DNA from: Juglans regia
Lineage: Eukaryota > Streptophyta > Magnoliopsida > Fagales > Juglandaceae
Assembly (NCBI RefSeq): GCF_001411555.2
Contig: NC_049909.1
Location: forward strand, 1 to 64,000
DNA length: 64,000 nt
Reading direction: 5' to 3'
Shown one piece after another: positions 32,907 through 45,140 of this stretch (positions within the stretch are counted from its first letter, which is position 1; each line of letters opens with the position of its first letter). A model generated the notes under the pieces. That model had not been told where the DNA came from. It saw only the letters and a list, made by a program, of their open reading frames with translations, and searched no databases. The translations under genes and the position numbers were made by a program.

Positions 32907-34004
32907 TTTTCTCTCTAGTCTCTATTCTGTACAATGGGGAACCACCAACCTGAACCTGCAGCAACAAAACCAAAAGAAATCAATTAATCACACACACACA
33001 CACACGCACAAATATTTGCAGGGTAGTGGAACAAAATCGAAATGCGAGACACTATTTTATCAATTTTTTAGGAACTGTCCAATAGAAATATTTTCCTAAA
33101 CCATCTTCAAAATTGAACCGCAAAACCTCATCACATGGTGGGAAGGTGGGAATGGACAATAGTAGTGAAACGATGTTACATTATTTTACCTTTTAAAAAA
33201 TCGCTAACTCCTATAAGTCACACCTTCATCCAAAGTGCATTATAAAATGGCGTTGTACTGTAGTCATAAAGGGATTACACAAAAATAATCTCACAAATTG
33301 ATGTGACTCGATGTAGTTCGTCATATTATAAAATTACTTTTATTGTAAAGTAGATCTAACAAATCAGATGAAGCCCTCTATGAGTGTTGAGCATCCTATC
33401 TGAATGTATGGGTCCATGGTAAATATGTACACCTTTCCAGTAACTAATATGCACACACTAAGATTCCAATTTGATCGTGCACTTTTGCAAAGAAAATATG
33501 GATTCGATTAGTATAATGGGTGCTGGTCCCCATATCTCAACTAAGAGTTCCTACAAAGGCATTTCTGAAATATTCTACAAATCTTATTACCATCTGATCA
33601 TCATTATTTGTAGTTCTTCTCACAGATTCAGTAAAATGACACCAAGTAGAGATAAGGATATTATCATGGAACATGGTGACAAAAAGAAACAATAAATAAC
33701 ATATATACGCCGTTGCCACCTAAACCATTCATATCAGTAAATAGATAAAAATGAACTTTAACACACAAATCTGGCAAATAGAATACAAATACGTATTTAT
33801 ATAGCTATATATATAGGAAAATGATAAATGTAATTAAAAAAAAAAAACTTACAAAAAACTTACTTCTCCACGTATCACATATTAGTCATTGATATACTGA
33901 AAATCATGAAATTTGAATTTTAAAATTTGAATTTCAAAATAAAACTAACGAAATGAGTCTTGTAAGTAAAAATGCAAGTACATGTAGCACTACTTATATA
34001 TAAA

Positions 34005-34037
<33 letters not shown>

Positions 34038-35193
34038 CCCGTATCCATACATACAACACTATGTACCAAGTAACCACCTAATTGTCCATGCAAATCCTCG
34101 CAATTCTTAGCAAAAGTGCTGCCGGTCTATAGCAACCGATACGAGTGTAATCCACTAAAAACTGATCTCTCTGATAAAATGGTTCAAACAACGTAATTTA
34201 GACAGGCAAAAGCAGCTACAACAATATTCTCAACTGCATTGTTGCAATTATCTCGATAGTGAATATAGCTTTCCTTTGCGACCAATGTGGTACAAGGGCC
34301 TTCTCAAATAATCATGCACCCTTCACTTGATGCTCAACCATGCAAACCCACTCAGTCTGAGGCTATGATAACAACTGAAAAACTATATTCCCAGACCCCA
34401 GTAAACTAGTTCCCTTGGAATGAGTTAACTCCCAACTCACCCATAGTAATCAAAATAGAAAATCATCCAAGTCCTGAAACAGATTCCTAAATTCCCAATT
34501 GCAAGTATATACATAGCATAAATAATTGACTCTTCACTTCTTTTTTCTTTATCAGTAAATGGTAACTTTTTTTTTTTTCACTTAAGACTCGTAACAAACC
34601 CAAACGTTCACAGAACCCCACCTCCCATACAACATAAAACACACATAATGGAAATACAAACAAAGGAAACGACGACCAAAAGTAACCAAAGAAGAAAATT
34701 TGCAGCCACGGTCTTCAATCACGTCCTTATGCAATACCTAAGAAAGCAACAAACAAAGCCCAAAACAATCAACAACGAACTTAAGTATTTAAACACTCCA
34801 AATACTAGAAAAGGCCCAAACCTTCTTAGGAAGCGGAGGGGTGCTTCCTTCGTCTTCACCGGCATGCACCATGTCATTGCTCCTCCCCCCACTATCGTAA
34901 TCATCCATCTGTGTCTCCCCTACCTCCTCCTTCTCCGCCCCACCACCGCCTTCCTCCAATCCTAGATTATCTTTCTTCTCCGTCGCCGGGAGAACTACGT
35001 TCTCATCAACCCCTCTCTAGTGCAGCTGCTGTTTGTTGTTGTTTTTGTTGTTCGCTGATGCTGCCGCCACACATCTTTGCCACGTCCTCGTTGCAATTGC
35101 CTCCTCCACTTCGATTGGATTAGGACTCGGCTGCTGCTGCTGCTGCTTAGCTGTTGCCCGGCCCCTGCACGCTCCGCTATGCAGTACCGGCAT
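32885..35193 (-). pseudogene. MUT9-like/casein-kinase-I-like protein kinase, first two exons only
   Basis: Exon 1 runs on the minus strand from the ATG at 35193 to 34822 (donor GTTTGG), encoding MPVLHSG, a Gln-run (AKQQQQQPS), [11 protein letters not shown] and, downstream, [12 protein letters not shown] and [10 protein letters not shown]. The intron is 34821-32956, with acceptor TGCTGCAG. Exon 2 starts VQVGGSPLYRIE, the signature just before the ATP-binding loop of plant MUT9-like (CK1-type) kinases, followed by GKGGF. The middle of exon 1 (about 35085-35000) is out of frame, and exon 2 has a 7-bp insertion and is cut after the loop. No catalytic loop remains. The family phosphorylates histone H3 and photoreceptor-signalling proteins in the nucleus; this is an inactive 5' end. 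Confidence 0.75.
32956..34821 (-). other. Intron 1 of the kinase pseudogene
   Basis: Apart from a (CA)n microsatellite at 32990-33006 and TA-rich tracts at 33800-34040, it holds nothing recognisable. The short open frames here have no domain. Confidence 0.5.
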
Positions 35194-35880
35194 CGTTCAT
35201 CGTACGTATCTCATCCTCCGCTCCAAAAAAAAACCAACACTTTCTTTCTCACACACGCAATCTTAAGAAAGGTCACTCTCTACCTCTGCCTTCAAATAAA
35301 AATTACAGTGTAAATCCCTCGACAAAGAGGGAATTGCCCTCAAGAACGAGGAAATGAAGTAAACTGGTCGGAGCGATGCAGCGGATTCGAACAATGAATG
35401 TGTAAAAGTCCGGACCTTTAAGTCGAGAATTCAAACAATTGGAGAGTCAGTAAACAGGAAATCGTGGCTTAAAAGCATGAAATTAGGGTTTCGAACAGAT
35501 CGAAAGGGTACGGACAGACATATACAGAGACGAGAAGGAAACAAACTTATAATATAAAGTATCCCTTTTCCTGATTTATAATATGACGAGATTTTGTGAA
35601 TTTGAAAAAGATCACGTGGAACTTGTGGGTAATTATGACCCGCGGAAATCGACCGTACCAATTGCGTTGGGGGATTTTGATTTATCGAGAAATTTTAATA
35701 GAAAAATTCTATACACTGTACTACTGTTATGTTTTTATTTTATTATATAAAATATGACATATTTATCATTATTAAGTGATTTTTTATAGAATTATTTTTT
35801 ATTATCTATTAATAATAAATATATCACATTTTATATAATAAAATAAAAATAAAATAAAAATGTAATTAATCATTTCGATA
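35194..35880 (-). promoter_or_regulatory. Promoter/leader region of the kinase pseudogene, minus orientation
   Basis: The mirror of 31543-32167. It has a CT/GA-rich leader with the AGAAAGAAAGTGTTGG block (reversed at 35236), then an AT-rich upstream part. No certain TATA box can be assigned. Calling it a promoter rests on its place upstream of the kinase start codon. Confidence 0.5.
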
Positions 35881-35975
35881 ATAAATCAAAAGTATGTTAT
35901 AAAGTGTTCGCATTTGGCATCTCCCAATAATGGTTATAATGGTTACGTCATCAATTAAGACGTTACAAAAATAAC

Positions 35976-38900
35976 TGTAACAGCCCGCTAGATATTCATT
36001 GGCGGAATTTCTATTGACTTTAGGAATCTCGTGAAAATCCCATAAGTTTTTACGAATCGACCTATTGCATAGGTTTTAGTCTGTCAACATAGTCAGTGTT
36101 ATCACTCACTATGCTGCTAGAAATATGAGTTTTATTTATTTGAGGTGGTTAGAAGTGTCAGAATGCATTATGGTCTACGCCATTACACTCAGTGGATTAT
36201 TTAGGATTTTATGGCACAATATCCTATTTTCATAATTCCGGACGAAACGTCTGTTGGAAATTGTGAAATTATTTTTAGGGGCACTTCGAGGTTAAATTTC
36301 GGTAAAAGATTTTCACTAAAGGTTAATATGAATATTTAGGAATTTTTAGTACTAAGTTTATGATTCACTTTTTCGAAGTGAATAGTAACCTCGATAAGCG
36401 CACCAATTGCAGTGTTTCGAAATCACAGTGTGGAATGTCCAAATTGGATTAGAGAAGTTTTATTTGGACACTTGGCAAGATCTTAGCCACACTTAGTGAA
36501 TAATTTTAGACACTTGGCACCATAAGGAACGTTTGTTGGATTTGAAGGAATCAAGGTGTGAGATCATGTCGCTTAAGCAAAACTTTGTTTCATCTGCTCA
36601 ACCAAATTGTGCCAGATCAAAGAGGTTTTCAATCCTAGTGAAATTCTAAATGGTGGGAATCCAATCGAAAGCCCAAAAGCATGGTTGAAATCGAAACCCT
36701 AAACGGTTTCCCCAAAACCCTAAAGTTGGCCTCTAAACATTTTCTAATCCGATTTCTAGCATTGTGTTTAATCACTTGATTAAATCACTTCCACATGCTA
36801 TTAATCCTTCAAATTTGTGTTAGAACATCATTATCCAACCTTGTTAACCTTGAAAAATTGATTGGGCCAAGTGATATTGGATTTGGGCTTGATAGCAACC
36901 CAAACCCTCTTTAAACCCCAAATTTTAGGCCCATTCGGTTTAGGCCCTTTAAGGCCCACGAATTTGGTCACCATAGGATTGCTTCATGGCTAAGTTTTGT
37001 ACCCCCACTTGGCTGGCCAGATCTGTACAAGAAGAGCCTAGAAGGTTCTTGAAAGACATAGCTAAAGGGCCACCTCACTCATTCACTCTTACACTCCACC
37101 TTAAGAAAAGATCTTGGTCTGATTTTTATGAGAAGAAAAGGCCAACACTCAACCATTCCTTCAGTCCTATCACTTTACATAGCTTGTGTAAGAAGCTCTT
37201 CAGTCCACTTCCCACGAAAAAGCAACTCTCCTTTACACTTTTCCTTCATAGAACACAAAAGACACTCTCGGACAGTTTTTCGTACCTCTTTTGAATGCCT
37301 GTTTCGAAGCTTTTGTAAGTGTTTCCTCGCAACGTTTCCTTCATGAAAGTTGTTTATTTTGGAGTCTAGTTTACGTGGATATCTTATTTGTTCCATTTGG
37401 AGATCATTTGATTGGTCAAAAGTTGTTTAGACCCCAGAAAGGTCATTCTGGGCGATAAACTGGAGAGTGTGTTATATTTTGGAGTTTTTGACCAAGCTAA
37501 TGAATAGATCTTGGTCCGAAATTTTTATGGAGTACTGTTAACATGTGTATATGATTATTGGTTGAGAATTTGTTGCATGATTAAAAGTTTTGGTGAAATA
37601 TTTTCTTAGGTCTAGAAACTTAGAAACTGGAAGAGGAAAAACAGTTTCTGTTTTGAGAAAGTTTAAATCTTTTATGGTTTAATCTTATTCCAATGGCTTT
37701 GATATTTTTATTGGAAGATCCTAAGCATCTTATATACATGTTAGAATGTTATTTTGAAGATATTTGATGTTAGTTTCGAACATATGAAATTTTATGGAAG
37801 GAGATATTCGGTTAGGCCAAAGTGATGATGTTCTTGGCTAAATTTATGTTTTGGTTGATGTTTACCCATGTGATCTTGAGTTTGAAGCTTGGATCTGTTT
37901 TAGGACACCTTTTTGAACCATGTGATGTTTTGGTTTGAAGATCACTTCTTTATAAGTCATGGATCAAGAGGTTGATCAAAACAAGTTAGAAACAAAATTC
38001 TGTTTTGAACTTAGAAGAGAAACCAAAAAGTTCAAGTATGGTTTTAGTGATTTTGATGACTTTTGTTCATGATTCAAAACATGATTATTCTTAAGAATAT
38101 GTTATGAGTGTAGTAGAAGAAAAATTTTGGTTTAATCATGAGTTTTGAGATTTGAAAGAATTACAACAAAAAGCAAAGGAAATAGCCTTGTAAGTTTCGG
38201 CCATATAGAGTTTTGATGGTTGTGTTTAGTTTTAAATTTTTCTGAATTGATATTTGAGCTTAGGACAAAATTTACATAAGGTATGTAAATTTTGGTGATT
38301 TTTGGAGTTAGGATGCAAAATCCTTAAGTTAGGGGTAAAATGGTCATTTTCCCACATGTAGAGGGTAAAATGGTAATTTTACTCTAAGTTGATATTTTTC
38401 CATATTCCTAATTGTTAGTGATTAAGTTCTAATTTTTAGAAATCACTACTTTCAGTTTCCCGTGATCGCACTTGAGTTTTGTCTCGAAGCGCGAAGATCG
38501 AGGTAAGTTAGCTTTTAACTTACTATCAATTTAATGTGTATGTGTGATAAGTAAGGGAACTAAATTGTATGTATGCATGTTATCATATGTGCCATGCCAA
38601 GTCATTACATATTTATCTGTTACACAGAATTTATTCTGTCATGAATTATTCATCTGTTACACAAGATATTCTGTCACGTATTGCTATACATGCTATACAT
38701 TGCAAGTATGTCATGTTAAGTTAAGTATGCCATCTGTTACATGTATTTCTTGTCATGTAATATTCATTGTCACATGTTACGCCATGTTAAGAAATGTTGT
38801 CTGTTATATGGTATGCCATGTTACGAAATGTTGCATGTTACATGTATGACATGTTATGAAATGTTCTCTGTTACATTTATGTCTCGAAGTATGTCATGTC

Positions 38901-40393
38901 TGTCGTCCTACGTTCATGTCACGTTATGTTACGTCAAGATTTCTGTCTTTTATGTCACGTTCATGTTACGTCACGTTACGAAATGTCATGTCTGCCAGTT
39001 AAGTCATTCATGTCAATCACGACCCTAAGCGCTAGGATGGGGTAATATCCTAGTGGAACTCCTTTGTTCACGCTGGAGTGTCTAAATAGGTGTGAAATTC
39101 CCTGGGTTGACGAAGTACAGTCAACAGGTTGCGAATGGGGCCTAATTAGCTGGTCACCGGAGCGCGCCAGGCACTAACGCCGATGGTGCCACACATTATG
39201 TTACGTGTGTCCACAGCAAGTGTGGCACAAACAGATAAGTCATGGGGCCACAACAACTGTGGAGCATGAAGTATGGGGCCACAACAACTGTGGAGCATAC
39301 ACTACGTGAGACACAGCAATTGTGACACGTAGAATACGTGGGGCCACAACAACTGTGGAGTACGTATTAACGCACTCACAGCTGGTATAGAAACCTGTGA
39401 TGTGATGCGGTAATCGGCAGGGACACATGGCTCAAGGGGACCTGTGTAGCACCCATATGGTCACGTTAATGATTAAGTCTATTAAATAAGATTCCAAGTT
39501 CAAGTCATGTTTCACGTTATGTTATGTTCAAGTTTACGATCACGCAATCATGGTAATCCCATGAGATAAGAATATGTTTCAAGTTCATGTTATGTTATAT
39601 TCACGTTCACGTTATATTCCAAGTTCACATTTATGTTATGTCATGCTCAGGTTCAAGTTCATGTTCAAATTATGCATGTTCATGTTTATGCTATGTTTCA
39701 AATCCATGTTATGTTTCAAGTTCACATTCATGCTATGTTTCAAGTCCATGGTATGTTTCAAGTCACGTTCATGCTAAGCTTCAGTTTCAGTTTAAGTTAT
39801 GCCAGTTATGTTATGTTGTATGTCAAGTTATGCTATGATTACTTACGATTTGATTATGCATTCATGCTTTTACTGCCATGCATGCATCATTAACCTGTGT
39901 GGAAGTTTCCTGTTAACTTGCTGAGATTTGTAATCAAATCTCACTGTGGTAGTCCCAACTACCATTCCCCTCCCGAATGGTAGATTTTGTTACAGGATCT
40001 GAAGGAGAATCGGGAATCGACCAACTGGAAATGGTCGACTAAGCGACGATGCGATGTAGGTGATAATACAGTAGTTACCTCAGATTACTACTTGTATTTG
40101 TAGAGTTCAATCTCCATCACTCTTTTGATCACAACCATATGGATTAATATTGTGATCTCAGTTGTTTAGTATGTCATTATGTATGAAGTATGTTTTAAGT
40201 ATTTGGGATATTTCGGTTTGGTGCATAGTATTGCTAAAAAGAAAAATTATCCGCTGCCAATATTGCATAATGCTAGATGCTTGTTAGGAATATTGCATCT
40301 TATATGTCATGAACGGGGGCAGGTAACCATGTGTTGCATGTCTCGACGCTTCAAATGTCCGTCCGATCCCAAGCGGAATTTGCGGGCGTCACA
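35976..40393 (+). mobile_element. Solo LTR, 4.4 kb, TGTAACA...TGTCACA type (Ty3/gypsy, Tekay-like?)
   Basis: Starts TGTAACAGCCCGC and ends GCGGGCGTCACA, with a perfect 5-bp target duplication ATAAC (35971-35975, 40394-40398). There is no gag/pol frame and no internal primer site with a second LTR. It contains a block at 39020-39230 (CTAGGATGGGG..., GGTTGACGAAGTACAGTCAAC, TGGTCACCGGAGCGCGCC) of the kind typical of long gypsy LTRs. It also has TGTTATGTCA-type imperfect repeats (38560-39030, 39500-39850) and a short tandem repeat (39240-39365). A non-coding LARD is the alternative. Short frames in the TGTTATG repeats are not genes. Confidence 0.8.
39240..39370. repeat. Short tandem repeat, GGGGCCACAACAACTGTGG
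   Basis: Three good copies (from about 39243, 39272 and 39338) and one diverged copy of a ~32-bp word lie within the solo LTR. It is probably an internal LTR repeat. Confidence 0.75.
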
Positions 40394-41189
40394 ATAACTC
40401 TAATCATGCGATATTTTATGGGTTTTATAATAAATTGTTTTAAATTTCATGATATTAAAATATATAGATGACGCATTAATTTAATCTTAAAGTAAAATAT
40501 TATGTCATTAAAATTTTTTATATAGGCATTTATTTGTAATACACGTCATATGGTGCATCAATCCATCACATGAAGTACACTCCACGTGTAGTCTTTTCAC
40601 ACACGTTACGCCACATCACCACTATGACATACATGTCATATGGTGCATCACTCTATCATATGGAATACACTCCATGTGTACTCTTTCCATTCCATGCTAT
40701 GCCAAGAGAGTATATTTCACGTATACCCTCCTTATTCCATGTTACGCCACAAGAGTACACTCTATGTGTACTCTTCCCAATTCACACAACGCCACATATT
40801 TCACAATCACACTTCAGAGCACAGTCCAGAACACACTTCCCAATTATGCCTAACACACTTTACTCATCAGCATTCGGGCTAATATTTCTTAGGCCCGCTT
40901 TAATATTTTATCCAAAGGCCGAATCATCGTCTCTGGGTTGAAGGTAAAGAGCTGGTGTAAATTCAAACAACATAAGCAAATTGCTGGGCTGGGCTTATGG
41001 CACATTATATGTATTGGGTTTTAATTGAACAGGCAAACTGGTTGGATTTTGGTCCAGATGATTCGAGTCTCCTAACTTAAGGTCTTGAATTGCCACTTCT
41101 ACTCCCAACACGGAAAAGGCACCATATGTTTTAAACTTTTAATAACTCAATTTATAATATTATATATTTTTACACCATACGCTATTTAT
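40394..41189. other. No gene; ACTCCACGTGTA-type imperfect repeats
   Basis: 40550-40800 contains several variants of CATATGGTGCATCA and ACACTCCATGTGTACTCTTTCCA. The rest is AT-rich and holds no recognisable coding sequence. Confidence 0.5.
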
Positions 41190-43275
41190 TGTTAACCATG
41201 ATATTCAAACTCAACAGATCAAGTCTATCCAATCTGAGTTCAAAGATATAGATAATAGATAAACTTAGTTGTATATTTGAATTACTTTGTATCAAGCTTA
41301 TCTCTTTCTGTTTTGCACTTGTATATATCTTATCTTTCTGTTTTGCACGTGTATATATCTTATCTTGTAAAGTCCTATAAATATATAATACACACTCATC
41401 ATCTGGTATCACTTTGAACCAGAATTCTCAGTTATCTAACTTGGTACCAGAGCCCGTATTGGCTTACACCACTTAGATTCTTATGGCCTCCCCACACGTC
41501 TCCGCTGCTACCTTCACCATTCCAAACATCACTTCCTTAGTCTCTGTTAGGTTAGATGGAGCCAATTATCTCAATTGGACTACTCAGTTTGTACCTGTAC
41601 TGCGTAGCCATGATCTAATGAGTATTGTGGATGGCTTTGAGCCATGTCCCTCTCAGTTTGTCACTGATAATGAAGGCAAACCAACTTCTGTCATTAACAC
41701 TGATTATTTGTTATGGCAAAAGAAGGATCAGTTCATTTTGGCATGGATAAATGCCACTCTTACAGAGAAGGTTTTGTCTACTGTTTATGGACAAAATACA
41801 TCTTGCCAAGTTTGGACCACCTTGGCAACCAGATTTGCACCTCATTCTCGATCCAGAATTTCTCACCTTAAAAGACAACTCCAAACATTGAATCAAGGCA
41901 ACAAATCATGCATAGACTATCTCCTCAATGCCAAAAGCTGGTCTGACCAACTTGCTGCTGTAGGTAAACCAGTTGATGAGGAAGATCTGATTTCCTATGT
42001 TGTTGGGGGTCTTAATTCCACATATCACCCCTTTGTCACCTCTCTTAGCTTTGCCACCCGTGAGTCTTCCATTACCTTTGAAGATTTTCAAACAGAATTC
42101 CTTAATTATGAGCAACTTCTTAACACTCAACAGAAACTTGTCCCACCAGAAACCATCCAAATAGCCTTCTTCTCTCACAAGTCTAAGCCTCCTTACAATA
42201 ACAAAAAACCCAGACAGTTTCATACTAGCAAACCATTCAATGGTCCTCGACAGTCTACTGCTACATCTTCTGCTGCCCAGTCAACAGGTAAAACCTCCAA
42301 CACTGGTCCATTCTTCTCTAATAATCGACCTCCTTGCCAGATTTGTGGCAAAACAAGTCATCAAGCCCTTGATTGTTACCATTGAATGGACTACTCATAC
42401 CAAGGGAGACACCCCCCCTCTCAATTGGCTACCATGGCTGCACATACACATGTAATGCAGGAAGATGAACAACCTTGGTTCCTTGATAGTGGTGCTAATA
42501 ATCATGTCATCTCTGCACTGGAAAATCTGACTTTACAACAGCAACCATATCAAGGACCTGCCCAAGTAACTGTTGGTAATGGTGGAGGTTTGTTTATTAA
42601 TCATACTGGTTCCTCTCATCAAAACAAACAAGCAATCCTTTATGTTATCCAACATCTTACATTGTCCAAATGCTTCCTCTAATCTACTGTCCATTCAGCG
42701 TCTATGTCAAGATAATAATTGCTACTTTGTACTTACTGCCTCTTCTTTTGTTGTGAAGGACATGCAGACCAAAAAAGTCCTCCTTCAAGGCCCGAGTGAA
42801 GCAGGCCTCTATCCCATTTATCTTCAGCACATTAAATCCAATAAAAAGAAGCCACATTCAGCTCTCAGTTCTACATTCACTGCTTTCCTAGGCATTACAG
42901 GACCTGTTCAAACTTGGCATTCCAGATTAGGCCATCCTTCAGAGTCTACCATCCGCCACCTCACTCATGACTCTCTTATTTCTGTTTCTGGTTCACACAA
43001 ACTACATCATGTTTGTGAATTTTATCAAATGGCAAAAAGCCATAAACTCCCATTTCCAGATTCCCTACACAAGTCTAGCCATCCTCTTGAACTTATTCAC
43101 TCTGATGTATGGACCTCTCCTGTAATGTCAATCAGTGGCTGTAAATATTATATTTTATTTATTGATGACTTTTCTCGATTTTCATGGATGTTTCCTCTTA
43201 AACAGAAATCAGATGTTGCACTTTGTTTCATCAAATTTAAATGCCTGGTTGAGAATCTCTTTTCCTATAAAATTA
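41190..43275 (+). mobile_element. Truncated Ty1/copia element (5' LTR, gag, protease, part of integrase)
   Basis: A probable 5' LTR runs from TGTTAACCATG at 41190 to about 41438. It contains a duplicated TATCTTATCTTTCTGTTTTG word and TATAAATATATAA. It is followed by a tRNA-Met primer-binding site (TTGGTACCAGAGCC, 41440). Coding starts at 41483. The element is cut in the integrase core near 43275, and no reverse transcriptase or 3' LTR is found. A different copia lineage from the element at 16306, judging by its gag. Confidence 0.85.
41483..43275 (+). pseudogene. Copia gag-pol fragment with stop and frameshift
   Basis: Gag opens at the ATG at 41483 (LDGANYLNWTTQFVPVLRSHDL) and ends in a zinc knuckle CQICGKTSHQALDC (~42335). 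A TGA at 42383-42385 interrupts the frame, which then continues to the protease-like WFLDSGANNHV (~42475). A frameshift near 42630-42680 moves reading to another frame, with NLLSIQRLCQDNNCYF, TWHSRLGHPS, the integrase start SDVWTSP and FIDDFSRFSW. Similarity ends before the SDNGGEF block. It is inactive. Confidence 0.88.
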
Positions 43276-43399
43276 GAGGAAAAAACCAAATAATGGTGCT
43301 AAAGTTTTATGTGCAACAAAAGAAAGGCTTAGTTGGAGGAACTGGTAAGCATCGAGAAGGAAGGAAAGCGAGCCGGGCCCACCAACCCAGAACATGATG

Positions 43400-44335
43400 A
43401 CCTAAAATTTGACTTGCATAACCTGTCATTTAAAAAGAAAAGAAAAGAAAAATTTGTTAATAAGTGCGGCAATGGTGAGGCAAGTCAGCTAAACTAGAAG
43501 GCAGCTAGAGAAACATCAGCTAAAGATACAGATTGAACCTATATATGCACAAGAAATACCTTGTGTAGATTTGTCTCTAGCAGCGGTGATCTGCATCCAA
43601 AACTGTGTCTGTCGACAATGAACCTCAACCCAAGCTGTTGCATGGGACATTAGGAATGTTTTCTTCACAATGGGATCCCTCAATTCAGCCCCCAACAATA
43701 CTAGGTCTTGGAGAGTTGAAGAGGCCTCAACATGTGACGGGTCGATATACTTTCTAGGGTTTGAAACATCAAATGTTTCGTCCTGTCCCCCACTCTCTAT
43801 GAGGGGTTATTGTTCATTCTCAAAATGTCCATCTAGAGCCACAAAACTAGGGGATTGTTGTTGAGGATTTTCCATCTCCGGTGACTCAAACTTTATCCTT
43901 TCTGAATGCTCAATACTCAAATCACCCAAGCCACGGGCCATGCTTTTTGAAGAAGACTTTGCAAATACATCAAGTTTGCATTCTTTTACAAGGTCATTTA
44001 TTGTGATAACTTCCTGGGTACCCCTCCCATTGGTGGAAATGACAAGCTCCATGTCCCTGTCACCAAGCCACATTCCATTAATTAAATATGAGCTAACACG
44101 TCAAAAATGGCAAATGCTCAAAATGCTATACAAGGAGGATACAGATGAAAATTGCAGGCTGCCCTCACAAAATGATGCGGTTGGATCTCTCTCTTTCCAA
44201 TTTCTCAGGTTATTTTTATATTTGTTTAAGGACAATGTGCTTAATTGAGATGGAGCAAGACCCACTACAAAATTGCTTTTTGGGCACATATACTCCCAAT
44301 ACTTAATGCTTAAAGTGAAATAGCCATAGAGCTAG
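43400..44335 (-). pseudogene. Unidentified gene fragment, minus strand
   Basis: Three minus-strand stretches look like exonic coding: 44289-44101, 44073-43807 (with MELVISTNGRG, ITINDLVKECKLDVFAKSSSK, MARGLGDLSIEH) and, after a stop at ~43812, 43800-43560 (DETFDVSNPRKYIDPSHVE, LLGAELRDPIVKKTFLMS, WVEVHCRQTQFWMQITAARD). The amino-acid composition, with charged and hydrophobic blocks and few repeats, is that of a real protein. I do not recognise the family. It lies between the truncated copia element and the telomere-like array and is broken, so it is a gene fragment of unknown identity. Confidence 0.5.
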
Positions 44336-45040
44336 AACAAAAAAATCATTGAGGATTAATGAAAATATAGCATTAAGCAAGAAACCGTACAACGAATATT
44401 CACATTTCTGTTCTATAACACGGTAAAACCTCCATCAGGTACTACAAGAAGGATTGAAATTATTTATAATACCATCAACAGATGCTAAATCGCTGAAGGC
44501 TGCGCCAACTGTGTATTGAGTTTCCATTTAGCACCAAAAATTCAAGTACACAGGAATCACAGATACTTTTACGGTTTAGGGTTGAAGGGTATTAGGGCTT
44601 TAAGGTACTGGAGTTCAGGGTTTAGGGTTTAGGGTTTTAGGGGTTAGGGTTGAAGGGTTTTGGGGATTCGGGCTTTAGGGTATTGGGGTTCAGGGTTTAG
44701 GGTTTTCAGGGTTCAAGGTTTAGGGTTGAAGGGTTTTGGGTATTCGAGCTTTAGGGTACTGGGGTTTAGGGTTTTTGGGTTTAGGGTTGAAGGGTTTAGG
44801 GTATTTGGGCTTTAGGGTACTAGGGTTTAGGGTGGAAGGGTTTTGGGTATGTGGGCTTTAGCGTACTGGGGTTTAGGGTTTATGGTTTAGGTTCCGGGGT
44901 TCAGGGGTTCGGGGTTCAGGGTTTAGGGTTATGGGGTTCATTGGTTTAGGGTTTTCGAGGTTCGGGTTCTGGGGTTCATGGTTTTGGGTTTTGGGTCAAG
45001 TTTTAGGATTTAGGGTTTAGGGTTTAGGGTTTGGGGTTTA

Positions 45041-45140
45041 GGCTGCGTTTGGTTCTCAATGTCAGCTGAGTTCAATCTTACTTTAAGCTGAGTCTAACAC
45101 CCAAACACCCAACACTCAAATTACTAAACTCATCCCGATA
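45041..45140 (+). repeat. Embedded GCTGCGTTTGGTTCT element, copy 1
   Basis: Begins GGCTGCGTTTGGTTCTC and contains CAGCTGAGTTCAAT, CTTTAAGCTGAGTCTAAC and CTCAAATTACTAAACTCATCC. It is truncated before the ACGTGGGACCCAC end. MITE-like, with no coding capacity. A diverged relative lies at 5400-5560. Confidence 0.85.

Larger units (their letters stand above)
31543..35880. repeat. Long inverted repeat (~690-bp arms) of a kinase gene promoter and first codons
   Basis: The left arm (31543-32229) is the reverse complement of the right arm (about 35118-35880), with many substitutions and small indels. The arms contain an AT-rich outer part, a conserved block around TTTATCGAGAAATTT..., a CT-rich leader and the first codons of a MUT9-like kinase gene. 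The two copies face each other, with the start codons toward the 2.9-kb spacer. The outer AT-rich ~150 bp resembles a MITE and may be older than the inversion. Confidence 0.88.

Noticed and set aside
34648..34965. A plus-strand 105-codon frame across the kinase exon/intron
   Set aside because: It is antisense to kinase exon 1, whose minus-strand reading gives the recognisable family N-terminus.
38544..39893. Frames rich in Cys/Tyr/Met/Val/His
   Set aside because: Generated by TGTTATGTCA-type imperfect repeats in the solo LTR; no domain.
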